From Acetobacter oryzifermentans (GTDB lineage: Bacteria > Pseudomonadota > Alphaproteobacteria > Acetobacterales > Acetobacteraceae): a stretch of DNA of 64,000 nucleotides. The stretch spans positions 682,001 to 746,000 of the forward strand of contig NZ_CP011120.1 in the NCBI RefSeq assembly GCF_001628715.1, in the 5' to 3' direction. Positions 32,122 to 39,681 of the stretch are shown here, piece after piece. Numbering within the stretch: the first letter of the stretch is position 1; each line of letters opens with the position of its first letter. A model generated the notes under the pieces. The model was given only the letters and a program-made list of their open reading frames with translations, did no database searches and was not told the DNA's origin. The position numbers and the translations under genes are program-made.

Positions 32122-33531
32122 TCAGCCCTGCTTTGAGGGGGAAGACTGCCCGCGAGAGGCCTGGCGTGCTGTATCTGTGGCTGTAACAACAGATGCGCTG
32201 TTTTGTTTGGGGGCGGTGGTGCGCACAAAACGCACGGCCAGCGCACCATACAAGGCATGGCTGCACAGGGTGCGGGAAACGCCAAAGGCCAGAAAGGCGC
32301 TGGCCAGCAGGGCAAGGGTGATCTGCTGGTTATCGCACATTTCCATGACAATAACCGTGGCGGTAAGCGGAGATTGCGTAACCGCTGCAAAATAGGCCAC
32401 GGTGCCCAGCAGCACCACGGCCCCCGGTGCGGTGTGGGGCAAAAACTGCGCCACCCAGCCACCCATGCCTGCACCCACAGAAAGCGAGGGCGCAAACAGC
32501 CCACCGGGAATGCCCGAACAGTAAGATACAATGGTGGCCAGCAGTTTCAGCACAAAAAATGAGGCCGAATACTGGTCTGACCCCATAATGATGTCACGCG
32601 CCTGCACATAGCCTGTGCCGTATGTCATGCCGCCAGAAATCAGGCCTATAAGGGCCAGCAACACCCCGCACAGGGCTGCAAACGCAACCGGATGGCGCGT
32701 AATAAACGCCCCAAAAGCCCCCGGAATACCACGAGATATGCGCACAAGCAGGGCAGAAAACCCACCCCCGCACAGCCCGCCAATAATGCCGCACGCCAGA
32801 ACGGCCAGCCAGCTTGTACCCACCGGCACGGAGGAATAGGTGTGCCCAAAATACGTGTAGTTGCCCACAAGTGCGATAGCTGTCACGCCGGAAATCACCA
32901 CGCATGTCAGCATGGTGCCACTGGTGCGTTGCTCGAAGGAGTGGGCCAGTTCCTCAATGCCAAACACAATGCCAGCCAGCGGAGTGTTAAAGGCGGCGGC
33001 CACACCTGCGGCCCCTCCGGCTTTAATAAGCGCACGCTGGCGGGTAATATCTGTAATGCCCATATAATGGCCCACCGTATGCATGATGGAAGCCCCCACC
33101 TGCACGGTTGGCCCTTCTCGGCCAATGGATGCGCCAGAAAGCAGCCCAAGGCATGTTAGCAGAATTTTGGCAAAGGCAATGCGCAGCGCTAGCACCTTAT
33201 CTACAATGGCATTGTTATTAAGGTGCATGCACGCAATGGCCTGCGGAATACCGCTGCCCTGTGCGCCCCTAAACCATGTGCGCGTTAGCCATGTAGAAAG
33301 TGCCAGCCCGCCGGGGGTTACCAGCAACATCAGCAACGGGCTTATTTTTAAAATATGGTCTCGCACATGGGCGGCGGCATCGGCCAGTGCGGCAAAGCCT
33401 ACGGCCACCACGCCCACCATAATGGCGCCAGACCAGTAAATAAATTTTCTGCGCCAGTTTACGGTGCCCGCTTTGGCGTGTTCTCGCAAATGACGAAGGG
33501 ATTCAGTCGTGGGGAACACGCTGGCAGACAT
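32122..33531 (-). CDS. clcA: ClC-family H+/Cl- antiporter
   Basis: This multispanning protein of about 469 residues has ClC selectivity-filter motifs in order: GSGIPQAIACMH, GREGPTVQVG (with the gating Glu) and GIPGGLFAPSLSVGAG. The gating Glu favours an H+/Cl- exchanger over a channel; the internal proton Glu region is not marked with certainty. The open frame extends to 33729, overlapping the neighbouring CDF gene end; 33531 (MSASVFPTTESL) is chosen as a conservative start, but 33540 and 33588 are alternatives. Exchangers of this type aid acid resistance, which suits an acetic acid bacterium. It shares orientation with the CDF genes upstream. Confidence 0.87.
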   Translation of the reverse strand: MSASVFPTTESLRHLREHAKAGTVNWRRKFIYWSGAIMVGVVAVGFAALADAAAHVRDHILKISPLLMLLVTPGGLALSTWLTRTWFRGAQGSGIPQAIACMHLNNNAIVDKVLALRIAFAKILLTCLGLLSGASIGREGPTVQVGASIMHTVGHYMGITDITRQRALIKAGGAAGVAAAFNTPLAGIVFGIEELAHSFEQRTSGTMLTCVVISGVTAIALVGNYTYFGHTYSSVPVGTSWLAVLACGIIGGLCGGGFSALLVRISRGIPGAFGAFITRHPVAFAALCGVLLALIGLISGGMTYGTGYVQARDIIMGSDQYSASFFVLKLLATIVSYCSGIPGGLFAPSLSVGAGMGGWVAQFLPHTAPGAVVLLGTVAYFAAVTQSPLTATVIVMEMCDNQQITLALLASAFLAFGVSRTLCSHALYGALAVRFVRTTAPKQNSASVVTATDTARQASRGQSSPSKQG

Positions 33532-33655
33532 GGGCGGCATCCGTAAAGGCATAAAGGGTAGGAAAAAGGATGCAACCGAGTGTAGCATTTCATACACAAC
33601 ATGAAAGAGGCGATAGTTCTTTAGTGCCGAATATTTATGGCACGCGCCGCTTTTA

Positions 33656-34621
33656 TTATGCGCTGGCCCCATTATCGGGCCGTGCAGCGGGTGTGGGGTA
33701 GGTTTCTGCCGGGCCTTTCCAGAACACAATGCCCTCGTGCTTGGCGTGCGTATCTGGCTCTACATGAATATGCACCAGCGTGCTGCCCATGCTGGCGCGC
33801 AGGGCAGCTTCTATGCGGTCACAGATATCATGCGCGGTGTTAACGCTCATGGTGCCGGGCACCACCAAATGGAACTCTAAAAACGTAACAGCCCCCACAA
33901 TGCGGGTGCGGATATCGTGCGCCTCAATCGCCCCTTTGCCGTTGGCGGCAATAATGGTGCGAATTTCTTCCATTGTTTCGGGTTCGGGGGCTTCATCCAT
34001 CAGCCCGGAAACAGATTCGCGCATGACTTCCCAGCCTACGCGCAGCACATTTATGGCCAAAAGCCCTGCCAGAATAGCATCCAGCCGCACCCAGCCGGTA
34101 AGCGGAATAAGGGTAACACCCACCACAAGGGCAACGCCTGTCCATACATCGGAAAGCACATGCTGCCCGCCTGCCACAAGGGCGGGAGAGCGGCGCTTTT
34201 GCCCCACTCGCAGCATAATAAGCCCCCATGCCAGATTAACCACGGTGGCAAGGGCGTTCAGCCCCAACCCCAGCCAGGGGGCCTTGGGTGGGTTGGGGTG
34301 CAACCAGCCATGCACCGCTTCATCCCCAATAACAAAAGCTGTTACAACCACCAGCGCGCCTTCTGCCACGGCAGAAAGATATTCCGCCTTGTGGTGGCCG
34401 TAGGGGTGGTTGGTATCTGCTGGCATTTCAGCCACGCTTAGCGCCCATAGCCCTCCGGCGGCGGCTACCACGTTAATAATGGTTTCAAGCGCATCGGCAT
34501 ACAAGGCAATGCTGCCACTGGTGGCATAGGCGGCGTATTTGAGCCCCAGTGCGACAAAGCTAACACCAAGGCTAACAACAGCAATGCCACGATTGCTGGA
34601 GGGCAGGGGAAGTTCTGGCAC
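33656..34621 (-). CDS. Cation diffusion facilitator with altered TM2 site
   Basis: The 321-residue CDF transporter has six hydrophobic segments, HPYGHHKAEY between TM2 and TM3 and GGQHVLSDVWTG in TM5, and a C-terminal cytoplasmic domain (about 210-300) with VNTAHDICDRIEAALR. It exports divalent metals in exchange for protons. TM2 reads ALYADALETIINV, so the usual metal-binding H/D-x3-D there is replaced by E-x3-N. TM5 keeps H-x3-D. Metal preference may thus differ from ordinary zinc exporters. The indicated start is a GTG with no clear SD, so the first residues are uncertain. Confidence 0.85.
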   Translation of the reverse strand: MPELPLPSSNRGIAVVSLGVSFVALGLKYAAYATSGSIALYADALETIINVVAAAGGLWALSVAEMPADTNHPYGHHKAEYLSAVAEGALVVVTAFVIGDEAVHGWLHPNPPKAPWLGLGLNALATVVNLAWGLIMLRVGQKRRSPALVAGGQHVLSDVWTGVALVVGVTLIPLTGWVRLDAILAGLLAINVLRVGWEVMRESVSGLMDEAPEPETMEEIRTIIAANGKGAIEAHDIRTRIVGAVTFLEFHLVVPGTMSVNTAHDICDRIEAALRASMGSTLVHIHVEPDTHAKHEGIVFWKGPAETYPTPAARPDNGASA

Positions 34622-34680
34622 GTAAACAACAATTCTGGCTGGCGTGGCGGCATAAAATGCGCGGGAAAGGGAAAGGCGCG

Positions 34681-35856
34681 TCAGACGGTGTGCGGGTCTG
34701 TTAAGGCGCAGGATGGGGCATAATCTGCGCCTTCTATCTGCAAGGTGGGGTGCACAATGCCAAAGCGTTCACGCAGGGCGGCGGCGGCTTTTTCCAGCAG
34801 GGCGGTATCACTTTCCTGCACCGTGGCGGAGGTGCGCACCAAATGCACCGTTAGCGCTGTTTCCGTGGTGCTAATGGGCCAGATGTGCAGATCATGCAGA
34901 TCCGCCACACCGGGCAGGGTGCGCAAAAAGCCTTCTACGGCCCCGGCATCCACCGCGCGGGGCACGGCATCCAGCGCCATATCCAAGGAATCCCGCAGCA
35001 AAGACCACGTGCTGGCCACCACAACAATGGAAATGGCCAAGCTTATGGCAGGGTCTATCCAGTTCAGGCCCGTTAGCAGCACCAAACCGCCCGCTATCAC
35101 CACGGCAAGGGAGGTAACAGCATCCGCCATAAGGTGCATGAAGGCCGCGCGAATGTTGAGGTCTCCCTTCTGCCCAGAGGCAAAAAGCAGGGCGGTGGCG
35201 CCGTTCACCACAATGCCAAGGGCGGCCACAATCATCATGGTTTTGCCAGCTACGGGGGCGGGGTCAAACAAGCGGGTAATGGCTTCCCACGCTACGCCGC
35301 CTGTTACCAGCATCAACACCAGCGCGTTGGCCAGTGCCGCCAGAATGGATGAGCGCCGCAACCCATACGTAAACCGCAGCGAGGGCGAGCGTTGGGAAAG
35401 GTGCTGGGCCATCCATGCCGCCGCCAGCGCCAGCACATCGGAAAGGTTGTGCCCCGCATCGGCCAGCAGTGCCAGCGAGTGCGAGAAAAAGCCCCACAGC
35501 GCTTCGGCCACCAGATAAAGGCTGTTGGCCGCAATACCTATGGCAAACGCTTTGCCGAAGGAGGCTGGCGTATGCACATGGGCGTGCCCAAAACCGTGGC
35601 TGTGCCCGCAACTTCCACCCGCAGCATGGTTGTGCCCGGTATGGTCATCATGCCCAGCGTGATCATCATGGGCGTGATCATGTTCTCCTGCGCTGCATTC
35701 ATGCGCGTGGGTGTGCGCATCTGCTGCGTGATCATGCTCTGCGGTGCAGGCTTCTGCATGGCTGTGCGCGTCTGGTTGGCCCGGCGTGTGGTGTGCATGA
35801 CCACAGGCTGAATCCGCAGGCTGGGAAGATGGCATATGATCGTGCGGCGAAGGCAT
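34681..35856 (-). CDS. His-rich CDF zinc exporter (ZitB/CzcD-like)
   Basis: This protein of about 391 residues has six TM helices, LLADAGHNLSDVLALAA in TM2 (H and D metal ligands) and FMHLMADAVTSL in TM5 (H and D), as in zinc CDFs, and a C-terminal cytoplasmic fold with DLHDLHIWPISTTETALTVH. The N-terminal 80 residues are extremely His/Asp-rich, with repeats such as HDHAHDDHAGHDDHTGHNHA, a probable metal-binding buffer. Start 35856 was chosen between several in-frame ATGs (36006, 35868, 35856); it is not certain. With the neighbouring CDF, ClC and CobW genes it forms a metal-handling cluster. Confidence 0.88.
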   Translation of the reverse strand: MPSPHDHMPSSQPADSACGHAHHTPGQPDAHSHAEACTAEHDHAADAHTHAHECSAGEHDHAHDDHAGHDDHTGHNHAAGGSCGHSHGFGHAHVHTPASFGKAFAIGIAANSLYLVAEALWGFFSHSLALLADAGHNLSDVLALAAAWMAQHLSQRSPSLRFTYGLRRSSILAALANALVLMLVTGGVAWEAITRLFDPAPVAGKTMMIVAALGIVVNGATALLFASGQKGDLNIRAAFMHLMADAVTSLAVVIAGGLVLLTGLNWIDPAISLAISIVVVASTWSLLRDSLDMALDAVPRAVDAGAVEGFLRTLPGVADLHDLHIWPISTTETALTVHLVRTSATVQESDTALLEKAAAALRERFGIVHPTLQIEGADYAPSCALTDPHTV

Positions 35857-36074
35857 GGGAAGAAGCATTCCTGAATGAATGGAACAATAATGGCTGGGCA
35901 GGGGCAAACCAACAGGACCAACCCGGTCTGTCTTATCTATGTCTGCTAAGGATGGCAGGGAAGGGCAACATCTTTTTTGTGACCCACACCGCCAATATTG
36001 CGCCACACGGCAGAGCAGCTTAGGGAAAGAGCAGATTTTTTTTCACGCCTGTTTGAAAGGTAAGGGCACAGCGC

Positions 36075-37733
36075 ATGCTCAGATTGACCGAATTACGGCT
36101 TCCGCTAGACCATTCGCCACAGGCGTTGGCACAGGCAATCTGCGAGCGGCTGAACATTACCCAAGATGCGTTGGAGCATTACAGCGTGTTCAAGCGCGGG
36201 CACGATGCCCGCAAGCGGGTGGCCATTAAGCTGGTTTATGCCGTGGATTGCACCGTAAGGGACGAGGCCGCCGTGCTGGCCCGTTACCGTGCCGCCCACC
36301 CCAAGGATAACCACGTACAGCCATCCCCCAACATGGAATGGGTGCCCCCTATTGCTAATGGGGCAGAACTGGCTGCTCAGCCCGGTTACAAGCGCCCTAT
36401 TGTTATAGGTGCCGGGCCGTGCGGCTTTATGGCCGCCCTTGTGCTGGCGCGCATGGGCCTGCGCCCGCTGCTGCTGGAACGCGGCAAGGTGGTGCGTGAG
36501 CGCACAGTGGATACGTTTGCCCTATGGCGGCGCTCTGAACTTACGCCAGAAAGCAACGTGCAGTTTGGTGAGGGCGGGGCCGGAACCTTTTCTGATGGCA
36601 AGTTGTATAGCCAGGTTAAAGACCCACGCTTTTTAGGCCGCAAGGTGCTGGAGGAGTTTGTAAAAGCTGGCGCGCCGGAGGATATTCTGTATCTGGCCCA
36701 CCCGCATATTGGCACATTCCGCCTTGTTTCCATGGTGGAGCATATTCGGCGCGAGGTAGAGGAAGCAGGTGGGGAATACCGTTTTCAAACCCGTGTGGAT
36801 GGGTTGGTGCTTAACCCGCAAACCCGCGCGGTAGAAGGTGTGCGCACGGCTGAGGGTGAGACCATACACGCCGATCACGTTATTCTGGCCGTGGGCCACA
36901 GCGCGCGTGATACGTTTGCCATGTTGCAGGCCGAAGATGTGGCCATGCAGGCCAAGCCGTTTTCCATTGGGGTGCGGATTGAGCACCCGCAATCGGTCAT
37001 AGATGTGGCGCAGTTTGGCCCCAGCGCGGGAAACGAGCTTCTGGGCGCTGCGGAATATCGGCTGGTGCATCATGCCAGCAATGGGCGGGGCGTGTATTCC
37101 TTTTGCATGTGCCCCGGCGGTACCGTGGTGGCGGCTACTTCGGAAGAAGGGCAGGTGGTTACCAACGGCATGAGCCAGTATTCCCGCGCCGAGCGTAACG
37201 CCAATTCCGGCATAGTGGTGGAACTGCGCCCCGGTGTGGATTACCCGGATGACCCGCTGGCGGGCATGGCCTTTCAACGCCAATGGGAGCGCAAGGCGTT
37301 TGAACTGGGAGGCGGAGATTACCGTGCCCCCGCCCAGCGTGTAGGAGATTTTCTGGCAGGCCGCCCCTCTACCACGTTGGGGGATGTTGTGCCCTCCTAC
37401 AAACCGGGCGTAACCCCCACCGATCTTTCAAAATGCCTGCCCGATTTTGTGGTGGAAGCCTTGCGTGAGGCCCTGCCGAAGTTTGACCGCAAGATCCGCG
37501 GCTTTGCCATGGAAGACGCGGTGATGACCGGGGTGGAAACCCGCACATCCTCCCCCTTGCGCATTCCACGGAATGAGGGCGGGCAGTCTATCAACACGCC
37601 GGGCCTGTATCCGGCGGGTGAAGGGGCAGGTTATGCGGGTGGTATTCTCTCTGCCTCTATGGATGGTATCCGCATTGCGGAGGCCGTGGCCCTTAATCTG
37701 GCAGGCAAGCCAGCCACACTGCCACCCCGTTAG
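36075..37733 (+). CDS. FAD-dependent oxidoreductase (COG2509-like)
   Basis: The 552-residue protein has an N-terminal domain of about 100 residues with KRGHDARKRVAIKLVYAV, an FAD/NAD-binding Rossmann motif VIGAGPCGFMAALVLARMG near residue 110 and GEGGAGTFSDGKL, then PAGEGAGYAGGILSASMDG near the end. This is the layout of the uncharacterised COG2509 (YtfP/FAD-dependent dehydrogenase) family. The reaction is unknown. No signal peptide. It is separated by 68 bases from the divergent CDF gene, and an alpha/beta hydrolase is convergent after it with only 13 bases between. Confidence 0.85.
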   Translation: MLRLTELRLPLDHSPQALAQAICERLNITQDALEHYSVFKRGHDARKRVAIKLVYAVDCTVRDEAAVLARYRAAHPKDNHVQPSPNMEWVPPIANGAELAAQPGYKRPIVIGAGPCGFMAALVLARMGLRPLLLERGKVVRERTVDTFALWRRSELTPESNVQFGEGGAGTFSDGKLYSQVKDPRFLGRKVLEEFVKAGAPEDILYLAHPHIGTFRLVSMVEHIRREVEEAGGEYRFQTRVDGLVLNPQTRAVEGVRTAEGETIHADHVILAVGHSARDTFAMLQAEDVAMQAKPFSIGVRIEHPQSVIDVAQFGPSAGNELLGAAEYRLVHHASNGRGVYSFCMCPGGTVVAATSEEGQVVTNGMSQYSRAERNANSGIVVELRPGVDYPDDPLAGMAFQRQWERKAFELGGGDYRAPAQRVGDFLAGRPSTTLGDVVPSYKPGVTPTDLSKCLPDFVVEALREALPKFDRKIRGFAMEDAVMTGVETRTSSPLRIPRNEGGQSINTPGLYPAGEGAGYAGGILSASMDGIRIAEAVALNLAGKPATLPPR

Positions 37734-37746
37734 GTTTTTTGCGCCT

Positions 37747-38631
37747 TCAGGGTGTGGAGGCGTCTTCTGTCTGGGTGGCAAATTCTTCCACCAGTTCCAT
37801 AAACCGGCGCGGGGCATCTGCATGCACCCAATGGCCTGCGCCGTTGATTGTTTCCAACCGATAGTGCGGGAACAGATGGCGCATCTGTGGGTAATTGGTG
37901 GGCTGAATATAGGGTGATGTTTCCCCCCGAATAAACAGCGTGGGGCCACTATATTGCGCACTAGGGGGCAATGTGGGCCAGCCCATCATGGCGGGCATTC
38001 CGGCCAGAATATCGTGCATGCCAATGGCCCAGCCGGGGTTATCCCCCATGCGGATGTTCTGGATCATCAATTGCCGCACGGCATCATTGCTTATCAGCGG
38101 GCGCAACAGCTCATCTGCGCTGCGTAAATCCAGATGCGGGGGAAAAACCAGCTTATCCAACCCCGGCGGCAGATCCATCCGCGCAAAGCCACCCTGGCCG
38201 GGGGCAATATCCACCACCAGCAGGCTTTGCACGGCCTGTGGGTGAATAAGGGAGAGCATCATGGCGGTTTTGCCACCCATGGAATGGCCAAGCACCAAGG
38301 CTTTTTTGATGCCATGATGGTGCATGGTTTCCAGCACATCTTCCGCCATGGCGGGGTAGCTCATGGGGCCGTGGGGGCTGTTGCCGTGGTTGCGTAAATC
38401 CATTGCCAGCGTTTGGCGGGTGGCGGCCAGCTTACGTTGCACAAAACCCAGATTGCGCGCACGGCCAAACAGCCCGTGCAACAGCACAACCGGCGGCAGG
38501 GGAGAGGGGGCATCGGGGCCGCGTTCAATCACGTTCAGCAACACGGTGGCCGTATCCTTTTTTGCGTAAGGGCTGGTGTTATCCTTGCGGTTGTGCCGCG
38601 CTTTGCCCCGAAATGCGAGAGGGGGCGGCAT
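37747..38631 (-). CDS. Alpha/beta hydrolase (YbfF-like esterase)
   Basis: This cytoplasmic enzyme of up to 294 residues has the alpha/beta-hydrolase order: PVVLLHGLFGRARN (oxyanion loop), DLRNHGNSPH, nucleophile in GHSMGGKTAM, and GAGHWVHADAP with the catalytic His. DLRNHG and PMSYPAMAEDV are typical of YbfF/ABHD11-type acyl hydrolases. Substrate unknown. The first 29 residues are basic and may not be translated: a GTG at 38544 preceded by AAGGA is an alternative start. Convergent with the COG2509 gene. Confidence 0.85.
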   Translation of the reverse strand: MPPPLAFRGKARHNRKDNTSPYAKKDTATVLLNVIERGPDAPSPLPPVVLLHGLFGRARNLGFVQRKLAATRQTLAMDLRNHGNSPHGPMSYPAMAEDVLETMHHHGIKKALVLGHSMGGKTAMMLSLIHPQAVQSLLVVDIAPGQGGFARMDLPPGLDKLVFPPHLDLRSADELLRPLISNDAVRQLMIQNIRMGDNPGWAIGMHDILAGMPAMMGWPTLPPSAQYSGPTLFIRGETSPYIQPTNYPQMRHLFPHYRLETINGAGHWVHADAPRRFMELVEEFATQTEDASTP

Positions 38632-38792
38632 GTTTTTTCTTCACCTTCCAGAGAGAGGGCAGGCGTGGCACAGTTGGAGGGATGGGCAACCCTTTAGCCG
38701 GCGGGCACGTTTGGTGTGAATGCTTTCTGGCGCTGGCCCACCATAGGTGTGCGTGGTGACACGCCACAGATAAAAACGGGAGAGCGCAAGCA

Positions 38793-39608
38793 ATGCAGAG
38801 ATGTCTTGTTATTCTCAGCCAGCAGGATCAGGCGGAAGTACTGCTGAACATGGCCGCACAGTTTCTGGCCCGCGTAAACGGCAACCGCATGGATGTTCTG
38901 GCCGCGCGGGAGCCTCCTACGCAGGTGCTGGGCAATATGGGCCTGACAGATGAAAGCGCTGCCGTGCTGCGCGAAAACCAGCGTGAATGGGCTGATAGCC
39001 TGCACACAATTTTCCACCGCTGGCTGGCGGAGGAATATGGTTCTGGCGCAGAACGGTTAAGCAAGGTGGAAGTAAACTGGCTGGACCCCGAAATTACGGT
39101 GGACAGAATTATCAGCGGTTATGGCAAGGATGCCGATTTGCTGATTATGAACTTTCCCGATAGCCGGGATAGTGACCAGAAAAAACTGGCCACCCGTTCA
39201 GCCATTTTTCAAACAGGCCGTCCCGTTCTGTTTGTGCCACCTTTTTGGGATCGCCCAAGTGGGGACCATATTCTGATGGCATGGAAAGATACGGAGGGTT
39301 GCCGCAAGGCGTTTGCCTCTGCCCGCGTATTGCTGGCGCAGGCCAAACAGGTGGATGTGCTGCAAACACCGGCTTCCCCCATGCCGATGGATATCTTGCC
39401 CGGCATTACGCCCGAACGGGTGGAGATGAATCCAAGTGATGATGCCAGCAAGGCCGCACAATCCATTCTGGGTGAGGTAGATGCCCGGCGGGCGGATTTG
39501 TTGGTGATAGGCGGGTATCAGCACAGCATGCTGTATAATCGGCTTATGGGCAGTGCTACGGATTATATTCTGGCCCACCCGGATGTGCCGGTCTTTTTGC
39601 AGCATTAA
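38793..39608 (+). CDS. Universal stress protein, tandem domain
   Basis: This 271-residue protein consists of two USP domains. The first begins MQRCLVILSQQDQAEVLLNMA and includes GKDADLLIMNFP. The second begins at about 152 (HILMAWKDTEGCRKAFASARVLL) and ends with ADLLVIGGYQHSMLYNRLMGS, which contains the Gly/Ser-rich nucleotide loop. Tandem USPs are cytoplasmic and respond to stress; whether ATP is bound is not clear. A GGGAGAG-like SD precedes ATG 38793. A hairpin at 39658-39681 follows and overlaps the next start. Confidence 0.88.
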   Translation: MQRCLVILSQQDQAEVLLNMAAQFLARVNGNRMDVLAAREPPTQVLGNMGLTDESAAVLRENQREWADSLHTIFHRWLAEEYGSGAERLSKVEVNWLDPEITVDRIISGYGKDADLLIMNFPDSRDSDQKKLATRSAIFQTGRPVLFVPPFWDRPSGDHILMAWKDTEGCRKAFASARVLLAQAKQVDVLQTPASPMPMDILPGITPERVEMNPSDDASKAAQSILGEVDARRADLLVIGGYQHSMLYNRLMGSATDYILAHPDVPVFLQH

Positions 39609-39657
39609 CGCACATACAAGGGGCGTATTGTGTAGGAATACGGCTTCCCCTTTGCTA

Positions 39658-39681
39658 AGGCGGGCATATGCCCGCTTTTTC
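39658..39681 (+). terminator. Terminator hairpin overlapping the next gene's start
   Basis: GCGGGC and GCCCGC arms (39660-39675) with an ATAT loop are followed by TTTTTCTTTTTTT. The ATG of the YfhO-like gene (39668) and its SD AAGG lie in the stem, so the structure may both end the USP transcript and reduce translation of the next gene. Confidence 0.7.
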
